The notes below the pieces were generated by a model. That model had not been told where the DNA came from. It searched no databases and saw nothing but the letters and a program-made list of their open reading frames with translations. From NCBI GenBank assembly GCA_037965595.1, contig CP150183.1, positions 3,162,001-3,226,000 of the forward strand: DNA of 64,000 nt. The letters run 5' to 3'. Shown here piece after piece: positions 53,171 to 62,062 of this stretch. This DNA is from Alkalihalobacillus sp. FSL W8-0930 (GTDB lineage: Bacteria > Bacillota > Bacilli > Bacillales > Bacillaceae_D). The stretch's first letter is position 1; each line of letters begins with the position of its first letter. A program made the position numbers and the translations under genes.

Positions 53171-55228
53171 CTATTTTTTTAAGATCATGTATTGATAAGG
53201 TTCCACTGTAAGTGTGCGATGCTCACTTTTATCTGTAAGCATATTTATAAATCTCTCTTCTTGTGGTAAGTCTAGCGTTTGTGGTTGTTCTGTAAAGTTC
53301 ATGATAAACACATAGTCTGTTTGCCCATCCGTACGTTTTTGAACGCTTACTCCTTCTGGGATCTCTGTGTTTAGTACACGGCTTAACGTTAATTCTTTTG
53401 CTAGCTTCTGATAAAAATCATCGTAGAAGCGTTGTTCGTTTGACGAGGCGATGTAGTAAGCCCTTCCATTTCCAACGTTGTTAACGGTTACAGCTGGTCT
53501 TTGATCATAACCACCTGATTCAAAACGAGCGAGCACTTCCGCATCATTAGCATGAATACGCTCACAATAATCAGTTACTTGATAGGTTTGGCTATCCGTT
53601 TTGAGAACGATATTGTGACTCGGATACAAACTATCAATCTCCTCAGCCCACACACCTAATAGATTCTTTAGCGGACCTGGAAACCCTCCTAAAAAGCATA
53701 AATCATTTTCATCAACAATACCACTCCAATATGTTGCGATAAATGTTCCGCCTGCTTTTACAAAGGCTTCAATACGCTTCGCAACACCTGGTTTAATCAT
53801 ATAAAGCATTGGACCGACAAGTACCTTATACGTTGAAAAGTCTTTATCCATTGTAATGATGTCTGTTGGAATACCTTGCTTCCAGAAGCTATGGTAATGA
53901 GCCTGACACTGCTCCGAATACTTTTTGTTTACATTATTTAATGCCTGCGCGTCATCAATCGCCCAGTGGTTTTCCCAGTCAAAGATGACAGCTACTTCAG
54001 GTTTAATGCTTGTTCCTGCGATCGGTTGAATGCTCTTTAGTTCTGCACCAAGCTTTGAGACTTCTTGGAAAACACGAGTGTGCTCCGTGCCGGAATGATC
54101 CACAACCGCCCCGTGGAATTTCTCTGACGCCCCGCGCCCCTGTCTCCACTGGAAGTAAAGAATCGAATCCGCACCGTGTGCGACCGACTGCATCGCCGAT
54201 AAGGCGTGTACTCCATCTTCTTTTCGTTTATTAATGTCATGCCAATTTACAAGACTCGGTGTATTCTCCATAATCAAAAACGGCTGGCCGTCTTTTAGAG
54301 AACGGTATAAGTCATGAATAAACCCTACATCCGATGCTAGTTTTGTTGTTGTCTGTCCTTCAATATGCCAAGGTGGATACGCATCCCATGTGACCACATC
54401 CATCTCTTTCGCAAACTTGTTATAATCGATTCCAAGAAACGGTCTCATATGTGGGTAATTCCCCATAAAGTTTGTAGTAACAGGAATACTTGCGTCTGCT
54501 GCTCGCAATGGTACGATCTCTTGTTTAAAGAAATCTATTGTTTGATCGCTGACAAATCGGCGCCAATCCAGATTCATGCCGTGAACCATACTCTCACCAT
54601 GCGGAGCTGGAGATTCAACCTGTGACCATTCGTTAAACCGGTGACTCCAAAATCCAGTCCACCATGCCTGATTCAATTGTTCTAGATCGTTGTTGTATTT
54701 CTTTTTCAACCATGTGCGGAAGGCATCCTGACATAAGTCACAATGACACTCTCCTCCGTACTCATTTGAGATATGCCACATGATAAGCGCTGGGTGACTC
54801 GCATAGCGTTCAGCCAGCTTTTCATTCATGATCCGGACTTTTTCTCGGTAGACAGGCGACGTGAAGCAGTGGTTATGACGCAACCCATGTAAGTTACGCA
54901 CACGGTTTTTCTCCACTCGAAGAACTTCTGGATATGTCTCAGACATCCATGCCGGACGTGCTCCACTTGGCGTAGCTAGAATAACGTGGCTGCCTTCCTC
55001 CGCTAATCGATCCATAATCTCATCTAACCAACCAAAATCAAATTCTCCCTCTGAACGTTCTATGGCACTCCAACCAAAGATATTTAATGAAAACGTATTT
55101 GTATTCGCAAGCTTCATCAGGCGATAATCTTCCTCAATGATCTCCGGCATATGCAGCCATTGATCCGGATTATAATCTCCTCCATGCATAAAGCCCTTTA
55201 CGTTTTTGTGTACAAGTGGATAACGCAT
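53171..55228 (-). CDS. Beta-galactosidase, glycoside hydrolase family 42
   Basis: 685 residues, the GH42 length. Acid/base glutamate E156 in WHISNEYGG, nucleophile E321 in FLIMENTPS, and a zinc site made by C121 and the following CHCDLC cysteines (161, 163, 166). A trimerisation domain (about 390-600) and a small C-terminal beta domain follow. No signal peptide, so it cleaves imported galactosides or galactooligosaccharides in the cytoplasm. It lies between the permease genes and galK, as in ganSPQA-type operons. Confidence 0.93.
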   Translation of the reverse strand: MRYPLVHKNVKGFMHGGDYNPDQWLHMPEIIEEDYRLMKLANTNTFSLNIFGWSAIERSEGEFDFGWLDEIMDRLAEEGSHVILATPSGARPAWMSETYPEVLRVEKNRVRNLHGLRHNHCFTSPVYREKVRIMNEKLAERYASHPALIMWHISNEYGGECHCDLCQDAFRTWLKKKYNNDLEQLNQAWWTGFWSHRFNEWSQVESPAPHGESMVHGMNLDWRRFVSDQTIDFFKQEIVPLRAADASIPVTTNFMGNYPHMRPFLGIDYNKFAKEMDVVTWDAYPPWHIEGQTTTKLASDVGFIHDLYRSLKDGQPFLIMENTPSLVNWHDINKRKEDGVHALSAMQSVAHGADSILYFQWRQGRGASEKFHGAVVDHSGTEHTRVFQEVSKLGAELKSIQPIAGTSIKPEVAVIFDWENHWAIDDAQALNNVNKKYSEQCQAHYHSFWKQGIPTDIITMDKDFSTYKVLVGPMLYMIKPGVAKRIEAFVKAGGTFIATYWSGIVDENDLCFLGGFPGPLKNLLGVWAEEIDSLYPSHNIVLKTDSQTYQVTDYCERIHANDAEVLARFESGGYDQRPAVTVNNVGNGRAYYIASSNEQRFYDDFYQKLAKELTLSRVLNTEIPEGVSVQKRTDGQTDYVFIMNFTEQPQTLDLPQEERFINMLTDKSEHRTLTVEPYQYMILKK

Positions 55229-55255
55229 CGTATCACTTCCTATAGTAAAATTCGT

Positions 55256-56098
55256 TTAACCCTTTGTTCCACCTTGAGTTAAACCTGAGACAAACTGCTT
55301 TTGAACAACTAAGAATAAGATCGTAACTGGAAGCGCAATTAGTAACGCACCTGCTGCGAATGTCGTATAGCTTGCACCCATTGGATCAGACACTAAGTTA
55401 TACAATCCGATTGGCAATGTGTACATTTCGGGCGTACGGACAATCACGCTCGCTAAAATAAAGTCACCAAGTGGACCTGTAAATGAATTAATCGCTACTA
55501 CCGCGAGTATTGGCTTTGCTAGCGGCATAATAATTTGTAGGAAGATCCTGAAGTGCCCCGCTCCGTCCATACGTGCCGACTCATCCAAATCCTTTGGAAT
55601 GGAATCCAAATATCCCTTCATTAAATACGTGTTCATTGGAATCTGTCCGCCTGCATAGATCAAGATCAACAAAAAGTGACTGTTGATCAAACCAAGCATT
55701 TGAGCAAGTACAAAAATCGCGATTAGTGCTGAGAACTGCGGGATCATTTGCAAAAGCAAGAACAGCATCAAGCCATTTTTTCTTCCCTTAAAACGAAATC
55801 GAGAGAACGCATATCCTGTAAAGCTAACGAGAACTAACGTCAACGCCATCGTAGCAAGCCCAATTTTCATTGAGTTAAGATACCACTGTAAGTAGAGAAT
55901 TCGATTGGATGTAAACAGCTCCACATAGTGTGCGAGCGTTGGATTTTTTGGAATCATAGATGTACTGATCAAGCTGTTCCCTGGATTAAAGGATGCACCA
56001 ATCGCCCAAAGAAGAGGATATAAGATCGCTACGACAACGACCACAAGTACCGCGTACGTCGCACTCACACGAAGCCTAGTTGATTGTTTAGTATTCAT
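55256..56098 (-). CDS. Galactooligosaccharide-type ABC permease (GanQ/MalG-like)
   Basis: 280 residues, six spans, with the EAA loop YLDSIPKDLDESARMDGAGHF near residue 190 (quoted SIPKDLDESARMDGAGHF). MalG-type C terminus KQFVSGLTQGGTKG. It forms the channel with the MalF-type partner encoded just upstream (stop at 56100, ATG 56098). GAGGAGG precedes it. Confidence 0.9.
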   Translation of the reverse strand: MNTKQSTRLRVSATYAVLVVVVVAILYPLLWAIGASFNPGNSLISTSMIPKNPTLAHYVELFTSNRILYLQWYLNSMKIGLATMALTLVLVSFTGYAFSRFRFKGRKNGLMLFLLLQMIPQFSALIAIFVLAQMLGLINSHFLLILIYAGGQIPMNTYLMKGYLDSIPKDLDESARMDGAGHFRIFLQIIMPLAKPILAVVAINSFTGPLGDFILASVIVRTPEMYTLPIGLYNLVSDPMGASYTTFAAGALLIALPVTILFLVVQKQFVSGLTQGGTKG

Positions 56099-56099
56099 G

Positions 56100-57395
56100 C
56101 TACATCATATCCTCCTCTTTAAATGAATTCGTGCGCTTAAACTGCCACAGGGCAATTGCGATAACAAAGATTGATAGTAGGATCGTAATCGCTGCAGCCA
56201 GTGCGTATTGTGAAGACTGCATTGTCAGTTTGTAGATCCAAGAAACGAGAATATCGGTACCACCTGCAGTAGATCCGGATACTGGTGGTCCACCGCCATT
56301 AAATAGATAGATAATGTTAAAGTTGTTGAAGTTAAACGTATATTGCGTAATTAAAATCGGCGCAATCGAATACAACACCAGTGGCAGAGTAATTAAGCGA
56401 AACTTACTCATCACACCTGCTCCATCAATCGTTGCCGCTTCATATAAGTCCTGCGGGATCGATTGCAGAACCCCTGTAGTCATAATGAATACAAAAGGAA
56501 AACCAAGCCAGGTTTGCATAAAGATGAGCGCAACCTTACTCCAGAATGGATCAGTCAGCCACGGCTTAGGATCAATTCCAATAAACGCGAAAATATCATT
56601 ATTAATCGCTCCGAATGTATCATTGAATAACCCTGCAAAGATCAGGATTGTGACAAACCCAGGAACAGCCCAAGGCAGAATGAGAATTGTACGGAACAAG
56701 CTTTTAAGCTTAATTTCCTTCTGGTTTACAAGAACAGCAAGCCAGATTCCAACTGCACATTGCAGTGTTGTCGCAACAAGCGTCCAGATAATGGTCCAGC
56801 CAAGTACATCAAAGAACGTAGAACGCCAAATATCCACTGTAAAAATATTTGTAAAGTTTTGCAGCCCAACCCAATCAAACAAATTCGCTGGAGGCGAATG
56901 ATACAGATCATAGTTTGTAAAAGCTAATGCAAAACTAAATAAAATTGGAAACACTACGGTGAAGATAAGTAGGAAAAAGCCCGGTGTACTCATTAAGTAC
57001 GGGAAGCCTTGATCTAAAAGCTGATGATACTGCGCACGAACAGAGTTTAGTGGAATACCCTTATCACGATTCCGTCCATTCACGTATGCGTCCTTCATCA
57101 TGAAGTAATAGATCATAATCCCAATCACTGCAACAATGACAGCAATGATTCCTTCCGCTAATAAGAACACAGAGTTATCTCTAGGTGTTTGAACACCTAG
57201 CGTAAATAATCCCCAAAATCCCATATTAAACAAGTCTTTAAACACAATGATAAAGGCAACCCCGAGAACAAAGAACACAGATCCTTTGGCGATTTGCCGA
57301 TTATAAAACTGTCCGAATCCTGGAATGATGGACAGAGCCAGCGCTCGTTTTCGATGTTTAGTTGAAACCTCGCGTTGAACCTCGTATTCGATCAA
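56100..57395 (-). CDS. Galactooligosaccharide-type ABC permease (GanP/MalF-like)
   Basis: About 431 residues, eight spans including an N-terminal pair (RALALSIIPGFGQFYNRQIA) typical of Firmicute MalF proteins. EAA loop SIPQDLYEAATIDGAGVMSK near residue 330. The start is uncertain: TTG at 57395 has AAGAAGGTG at six bases and is preferred to GTG at 57404. It follows a strong stem-loop after the SBP gene. Confidence 0.9.
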   Translation of the reverse strand: MIEYEVQREVSTKHRKRALALSIIPGFGQFYNRQIAKGSVFFVLGVAFIIVFKDLFNMGFWGLFTLGVQTPRDNSVFLLAEGIIAVIVAVIGIMIYYFMMKDAYVNGRNRDKGIPLNSVRAQYHQLLDQGFPYLMSTPGFFLLIFTVVFPILFSFALAFTNYDLYHSPPANLFDWVGLQNFTNIFTVDIWRSTFFDVLGWTIIWTLVATTLQCAVGIWLAVLVNQKEIKLKSLFRTILILPWAVPGFVTILIFAGLFNDTFGAINNDIFAFIGIDPKPWLTDPFWSKVALIFMQTWLGFPFVFIMTTGVLQSIPQDLYEAATIDGAGVMSKFRLITLPLVLYSIAPILITQYTFNFNNFNIIYLFNGGGPPVSGSTAGGTDILVSWIYKLTMQSSQYALAAAITILLSIFVIAIALWQFKRTNSFKEEDMM

Positions 57396-57432
57396 TTCAC
57401 ACACCTTCTTATATTGGTTTCATGTGAGCAAG

Positions 57433-57460
57433 AAGACGTAAGTGATCTCACTTACGTCTT
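57433..57460 (-). other. Intercistronic stem-loop after the galactoside SBP gene
   Basis: AAGACGTAAGTGA (57433-57445) and TCACTTACGTCTT (57448-57460) are perfect 13-bp complements separated by two bases. No T-run follows on the minus strand. It is the third SBP-distal hairpin in the window. Confidence 0.75.
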
Positions 57461-57475
57461 ACTCCGCCCCTTACA

Positions 57476-58744
57476 TTATCTTGAATGGTTCGCTTCAATC
57501 TGTGATTGAATGGTTTCAACGGCTTCATCAAACGCCTGGCTGACATCTCCACGATCCGTTGCGATCAGTCCAAGTGCATTATCAACTGGCGTCCACACTT
57601 CTGCCATTTCTGGAATGTTAGGTGTTAATGTTGCATACAAGCTTTGCTCAGACATCGCTGCTGCATTTTCATTATCTGTCACAAGCGGATCCTCCATTAA
57701 CTCAATAATTGGTGGAATCTCCTGTGTGATTTCAAAACGCTTTTTCGAGTTTTCGAAGTTTGTTAGGAACTCAACAAATTCCTCAGCAAGATCGGTATTT
57801 TTTGAATAGGAAGACACATTATAGCTCTTTACGCCAAGGAACGAGCTCATGTTCTCGCCATTGGATAACTTCGGAAGTGGAGCGACTCCATAATCAACCC
57901 CCGCCTCTGCATAAGGACCAAACGACCAAGGTCCAGAAATAACAGCCGCTGCTTTTTGTTCAGTGAACAAAGAATCCAACACGTTAATCCCCTGCTCGCC
58001 AATAATTCCTGCTGGGAACAGCCCTTCCTCAAAGAATGTCTTAATGTATTCGCCACCTTCAACCGCGCCTTCATTATTTAATCCAATGTCTGTCACGTCA
58101 TAGCTACCATCAGATTCCTGAGGGAACACATAGCCGCCATATCCCCCAATGACACTTTGCGCGTAGTAGATGCTATCCCATTTCGCAAGGAAGCCATACT
58201 GTCCATCCTTTGTCACTTCTGTTGAAAAATCATGCCACTCATCTAACGTTTCAGGAAGATTGCTCTCATCAACAAGCTCCTTGTTATAGAAAAGAACGGA
58301 CGTTTCAACAGCCTTCGGAAGACCATAAACTTTTCCGTCTACCATTTGTGATAACATCGTTTCCTCTGTAAATGTTGATTTCACCTCATCCGATACCGTT
58401 AACTCCTTAAGCAAGCCTTCTGTCACAGCAGTCCCAATCTGATCATGGGGAACAGTGATAACATCCGGGCCACTACCAGACGGACCATCTAACCGTAGAT
58501 CCTCAATTTGACCCGCATATCCCTTTTCAATCACTTCAATCTCAACATCATGCTCTTTCTCAAACTGCTCCACCGCGTCCGCGATCCCATCAGATTTCTG
58601 TATATCTTCCCAAACAATTAATTTATCTGTGCCAGTCGAAGCCGCATCAGTTGTAGTCCCGTCGTCCTCACCAGGTCCACACGCAGTTAAAGCTACTGCC
58701 ACAGCGGTTAACGCACTCACATGTAGAAATTTATTCTTTTTCAT
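57476..58744 (-). CDS. Oligosaccharide-binding lipoprotein (GanS/MalE-like)
   Basis: 422 residues. Signal with lipobox (AVAVALTACGPG), then an SBP family 1 fold: LIVWEDIQKSDGIADAVEQF, PDVITVPHDQIGTAVTEGL, GFLAKWDSIYYAQSVIGGYG and ISGPWSFGPYAEAGVDYGVA. It captures galactosides or galactooligosaccharides for the MalFG-type permease; no dedicated ATPase is encoded, so a shared MsmX-type ATPase is probable. ATG follows AAGGGGGATG. First gene of the operon. Confidence 0.9.
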   Translation of the reverse strand: MKKNKFLHVSALTAVAVALTACGPGEDDGTTTDAASTGTDKLIVWEDIQKSDGIADAVEQFEKEHDVEIEVIEKGYAGQIEDLRLDGPSGSGPDVITVPHDQIGTAVTEGLLKELTVSDEVKSTFTEETMLSQMVDGKVYGLPKAVETSVLFYNKELVDESNLPETLDEWHDFSTEVTKDGQYGFLAKWDSIYYAQSVIGGYGGYVFPQESDGSYDVTDIGLNNEGAVEGGEYIKTFFEEGLFPAGIIGEQGINVLDSLFTEQKAAAVISGPWSFGPYAEAGVDYGVAPLPKLSNGENMSSFLGVKSYNVSSYSKNTDLAEEFVEFLTNFENSKKRFEITQEIPPIIELMEDPLVTDNENAAAMSEQSLYATLTPNIPEMAEVWTPVDNALGLIATDRGDVSQAFDEAVETIQSQIEANHSR

Positions 58745-58780
58745 CTTGCATCCCCCTTAAGTCTCTTTAAAGTAAAAAAG

Positions 58781-58865
58781 AAAACGCTTACTAAATGTAG
58801 AATAGCAACTTTTAATAAAATAGTAAACAGTTTTTATTAAATAGTTTAAGTAAAATATTTTACTT
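58781..58865. promoter_or_regulatory. Operators in the galactoside promoter
   Basis: AAAACGCTTACT (58781-58792) resembles the galK palindrome GTAAGCGCTTAC. AAGTAAAATATTTTACTT (58848-58865) is a perfect 18-bp palindrome, and TTTAATAAAA/TTTTATTAAA (58811-58820, 58832-58841) is an inverted repeat. The palindrome recurs before lacI (60151-60170), which identifies it as the likely LacI-family operator. Confidence 0.6.
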
Positions 58866-58880
58866 ATTGAAGTTTGGGTG

Positions 58881-59037
58881 CGCGCACCTTACTGCGAGCG
58901 GCGCGTATTTTTCATCTAACTCGCGCACCTCTTCCCCATTTCCGCGCACTTTCCACCTAACTCGCGCCTTCTTCCCCATTTCCGCGCACTTTCCACCTAA
59001 CTCGCGCACCAAACTCCCATTCCCGCGCACTCCCCAA
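58881..59037. repeat. Tandem array of CGCGCAC units, 20-21 bp apart
   Basis: CGCGC(AC) recurs at 58881, 58922, 58943, 58963, 58983, 59003 and 59024, spaced 20 or 21 bp after the first interval of 41. Spacers are pyrimidine-rich (CTCTTCCCCATTT, TTTCCACCTAACT). It fills the rest of the gap 58745-59063 with the operators. Confidence 0.9.
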
Positions 59038-59046
59038 CTCAGCTCA

Positions 59047-59077
59047 CAAAAAAAGAGCCACCCTCAAAGGGTAGCTC
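59047..59077 (-). terminator. Terminator of lacI
   Basis: On the minus strand GAGCTACCCT pairs with AGGGTGGCTC (one mismatch) across three bases and is followed by T7. The stop codon of lacI lies in the stem. Confidence 0.85.
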
Positions 59078-60095
59078 CTTGCTCTAATCGTTCCGTCCTC
59101 TCAATCGTGCTCTTTCTAAAAACAGGGCTGGAAGAGATATATACCGTTTTTGCAATTGTTCGCTTATCCACTAGCCTTTCCATCATTAAATCCATCGCTG
59201 TTTCACAAAGCACATCTGTATGAATGCGATAGGTGGTTAAAGGTGGCGATACGTATTTTGACACATGACTGTCATTAATACTAAACAGGTTCACCCGCCC
59301 AGGCAGGTCAAACCCGCGCTCGTTCAGTGCTTGTAGACAGCCAACTGCAAGGGTATCACTAGCAATGCAAAAGGCAGACGGAAGGTTATCACCGAGTTCG
59401 TCTATTGCTTGCTGCATCAGCTTATATCCCTGCTCCACAGAAAACCGGTTTCCAATAAAAATGGCTGATTCCTCGAGCACATCAAATCGATCAGCATAAA
59501 GTCTAAAGGCTGTTTCGCGTATATCCGGCAGCCTCATGTTTCGGTCAATATCAAAGTCGTCCCCGCCGATGAAACCAACGGATGCATGTTCATTATCCAC
59601 ATAAAATTCAACCATTCGCTCGATAATGTGCGAGAGATTCGGCTTCACTGAGTCAAATCGTTCTTCATCGGGGGACGTATCAATGAACACAACATTTGGG
59701 GCGATCTTGTACAAGTGATCAAGCTCACCTTTCGTAAAACGGCCAATGGCGAGAATTCCTTCTGTAGCCGGGTCTACTGCTTCAATGCCATCTTCAATCG
59801 TATAAAGTTTCAGGTTAATACTCCGTGCTTCAGCTTGTTCATGAATGCCTTCGCGTATTTCTTGAAAGTACACATCTTCTAGCTCTTCACGAGCGGTAAA
59901 CCAATACATAAAGGCAATTTTCTTTAGTGAATGTTTAAATGCCTTCTTTTTGTACCCAAGTTGGTCTGCAGCTTCATAAATTTTTTCACGTGTTTTATCC
60001 GTAACTGAAAGATTGGGATCTTGATTTAACACTCTCGAGACTGTAGCGATCGACATTCCTACCTTGTTTGCGATATCTTGAATCGTCACTGCCAT
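59064..60095 (-). CDS. LacI-family regulator of the galactoside operon
   Basis: 343 residues. HTH at 1-50 (VTIQDIANKVGMSIATVSRVLN, quoted IQDIANKVGMSIATVSRVLN) and hinge, then a periplasmic-binding-type effector domain with ATEGILAIGRF, VGFIGGDDFDIDRNMRLPD and PSAFCIASDTLAVG. It probably represses the operon via GTAAAATATTTTAC sites until galactose or a galactoside is present, comparable to GanR. It is transcribed toward the operon from its own promoter, with an operator copy upstream. Confidence 0.9.
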   Translation of the reverse strand: MAVTIQDIANKVGMSIATVSRVLNQDPNLSVTDKTREKIYEAADQLGYKKKAFKHSLKKIAFMYWFTAREELEDVYFQEIREGIHEQAEARSINLKLYTIEDGIEAVDPATEGILAIGRFTKGELDHLYKIAPNVVFIDTSPDEERFDSVKPNLSHIIERMVEFYVDNEHASVGFIGGDDFDIDRNMRLPDIRETAFRLYADRFDVLEESAIFIGNRFSVEQGYKLMQQAIDELGDNLPSAFCIASDTLAVGCLQALNERGFDLPGRVNLFSINDSHVSKYVSPPLTTYRIHTDVLCETAMDLMMERLVDKRTIAKTVYISSSPVFRKSTIERTERLEQGATL

Positions 60096-60150
60096 TTAAA
60101 CACCTCACCGCTCTTTTTGATCTCCCCCTATTATAAACATAATATTCATT

Positions 60151-60170
60151 TAGTAAAATATTTTATTCAA
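60151..60170. promoter_or_regulatory. LacI operator copy before lacI
   Basis: TAGTAAAATATTTTATTCAA shares GTAAAATATTTTA with the perfect palindrome at 58848-58865. It overlaps the end of the ABC-F gene and sits 56 bp upstream of lacI, suggesting autoregulation. Confidence 0.5.
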
Positions 60171-61797
60171 TAGAATGCTCCCGCTTCTCACGACTATACG
60201 CATAACTCCCTTCATACATCGTCAAGCGTCCATCCTCAAGCCAGCTTGTTTTTGGAAACAGTTTGTTTAAAAAGTAGCGGTCATGCGAAATGCAAAGAAT
60301 GGTCCCTTCAAATTCAGCTAATGCGTCTTCTAACACTTCCCTTGAATCGATGTCTAGATGGTTCGTTGGCTCATCAAGTAACAAAAGATTGTTCCGGTCG
60401 TAAATAAGCTGAGCCATGCGCAGCCTCATCCGCTCTCCACCACTTAAGCTTTTTACTTTTTTAAACACATCCTGACCATAGAAAAGAAACTTGGCAAGCT
60501 CTGCTCGTGCCTCGCCTTCGGTCATCACCACATAATCCCGGAAAGCATCAATGACACGTTCATCACCTCCGCCCTCTAACCCGTGCTGAGACAGGTAACC
60601 AATCGAGACATTGGCCCCGACTTTACATCTACCTGCATCCGGCTGCAGCTCTTCTAAGATCAACTTAAAAAGAGTTGATTTTCCTGCACCATTTTCACCG
60701 ACAATCGCTAACCGATCCTGATACGTGAGTGAGAGGTTTACGTCTTTTAATACTTCACGATCCGCAAAGTGTTTTGAAACAGAATCGAGCTGAACAACGT
60801 CTGTTCCACTTCTGCTTCCCTGCTCGAAATCAAGCTGTACCTGTTTACGATTCATCACCGGCTTTTTCACACGTTCAATCCGGTTCATCGCCTTTTCCAT
60901 ACTTTTTGCCTGACGGTGCATTCCGGCATTTGGTGGATTGGCGCGGTTGGCCCACTCTTTTAGACGCTTAATCGTCTCACGCATTTTCTTCAGCTTTTTC
61001 TGTTGATCCTGATACTGCTGGAATTCAAGAAGAAGTCGTTGCTCCCGCTCCTCCACGAATCCTGAGTAATTCGTCTCGTAAAAGGACAATTCGCCACCGT
61101 CCACCTCAATAATTCGTGTCACTGTCTCATCTAAAAAAGCTCGGTCATGCGAAATCACAACAACCGTTCCCGCATATTGATTCACCCAGTCGGTTAACCA
61201 TTCTGTTGCCCTTAGATCAAGATGGTTGGTCGGTTCATCAAGCAAGAGTAGATCAGGCTTCGTTAACAGAAGCATGGCAAGACCTGCCTTTGTTCGTTCA
61301 CCTCCACTTAGCTCACTCCACTTACTTGAAAGCAATGACTGTACCCCCAAACCCGCACTGACTCTACGAATATCAGCATCCATTTCATAGCCGCCTTGTT
61401 CGGCGAACTCTACCTGAAGTGTTCCGTATTTCTCCAGACAACGCTCTAATGCTTTAGGATCAGTAATCTCTTGAAGCTGTGTCTCCATCTGGCGCATGGA
61501 CGCTTCCTTTTCGATTAAGCCTGTAAACACCTGCTTTAATTGCTCCTGTAGAGTTCTATCTTCAATGAAATCAGGCTGTTGTTCGAGCGCTCCTTTTGTG
61601 ACACCTTTTTTCCAACCGACTGATCCACTCGTTGGTTCTGTGATGCCTGCGATAATGTGAAGGAGGCTCGTTTTCCCTTCTCCATTGCGACCAACGAGGC
61701 CTACTCGTTCGCCCTGTTTTATTTCAAGCGATAGATTTTCAAAAATCACGTGTACTCCGTATGTTTGAGATACATCCTTCATATAAAAAATAGTCAT
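60163..61797 (-). CDS. ABC-F family ATPase (antibiotic-resistance or ribosome-rescue type)
   Basis: 544 residues with two ABC domains and no membrane spans: first Walker A GLVGRNGEGKTSLLH and signature LSGGERTKAGLAMLLL; second Walker A IVGENGAGKSTLF and signature LSGGERMRLRMAQLIY; linker about 235-320 with KEWANRANPPNAGMHRQAKS, the part that reaches the ribosomal P-site or peptidyl-transferase centre. ABC-F proteins dislodge antibiotics or rescue stalled ribosomes. Size resembles VmlR/Vga-type proteins, but it is not a close VmlR match. A leader with uORF and terminator precedes it. ATG at 61797 has GAAGGAGAG. Confidence 0.9.
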   Translation of the reverse strand: MTIFYMKDVSQTYGVHVIFENLSLEIKQGERVGLVGRNGEGKTSLLHIIAGITEPTSGSVGWKKGVTKGALEQQPDFIEDRTLQEQLKQVFTGLIEKEASMRQMETQLQEITDPKALERCLEKYGTLQVEFAEQGGYEMDADIRRVSAGLGVQSLLSSKWSELSGGERTKAGLAMLLLTKPDLLLLDEPTNHLDLRATEWLTDWVNQYAGTVVVISHDRAFLDETVTRIIEVDGGELSFYETNYSGFVEEREQRLLLEFQQYQDQQKKLKKMRETIKRLKEWANRANPPNAGMHRQAKSMEKAMNRIERVKKPVMNRKQVQLDFEQGSRSGTDVVQLDSVSKHFADREVLKDVNLSLTYQDRLAIVGENGAGKSTLFKLILEELQPDAGRCKVGANVSIGYLSQHGLEGGGDERVIDAFRDYVVMTEGEARAELAKFLFYGQDVFKKVKSLSGGERMRLRMAQLIYDRNNLLLLDEPTNHLDIDSREVLEDALAEFEGTILCISHDRYFLNKLFPKTSWLEDGRLTMYEGSYAYSREKREHSIE

Positions 61798-61841
61798 TTC
61801 ATTCTCTCCTTCTCTATGAGAAAGAGACAAATGTGCATACC

Positions 61842-61872
61842 AAAAAAGGTGGCAGAGTCTCTCTGCCACCTT
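61842..61872 (-). terminator. Leader (attenuator) terminator of the ABC-F gene
   Basis: On the minus strand AAGGTGGCAGAG, loop AGA, CTCTGCCACCTT, then T-run: a perfect 12-bp stem. It lies between a 40-codon leader ORF and the ABC-F start, 44 bp from the latter. An upstream TGCCCAC can pair with GTGGCA of the first arm, giving a competing antiterminator. Confidence 0.9.
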
Positions 61873-61910
61873 CACCGTCTGTGGGCATATGTCTCTTCCG
61901 TTGGGATTTC

Positions 61911-62033
61911 CTATACAGTTACCTTAGTAAATTGGACAGACTGATCCAATTTTGTAACTGCTGCGGAAAAAAGAGCCCGACAAATCAACAAAAATGCCAA
62001 GAAATCAGACTCACTCCCAATCGAACGATTCAT
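61911..62033 (-). CDS. Leader peptide (uORF) of the ABC-F gene
   Basis: 40 codons: MNRSIGSESDFLAFLLICRA then LFSAAVTKLDQSVQFTKVTV, ending at TAG 38 nt before the terminator stem. ATAGGAGG with 7-nt spacing precedes the ATG at 62033. The promoter is immediately upstream. Leader peptides of this size precede antibiotic-responsive ABC-F and 23S methylase genes, where drug-slowed translation prevents termination. Its end also holds a stem-loop (AATTGGA/TCCAATT). Regulatory function is inferred from layout. Confidence 0.75.
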   Translation of the reverse strand: MNRSIGSESDFLAFLLICRALFSAAVTKLDQSVQFTKVTV

Positions 62034-62062
62034 ACTCCCACCTCCTATCACGTATTTCTTTT

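Noticed and set aside
58745-58866. Origin or phage attachment site suggested by AT-rich inverted repeats
   Set aside because: The palindromes recur before lacI and lie in a regulated promoter, so operators explain them better; no DnaA-box cluster or integrase gene is present.
17210-59037. Tandem arrays as CRISPR arrays
   Set aside because: No unique spacers: the whole unit repeats with a 20-41 bp period, units are not palindromic direct repeats with variable spacers, and no cas gene is present.
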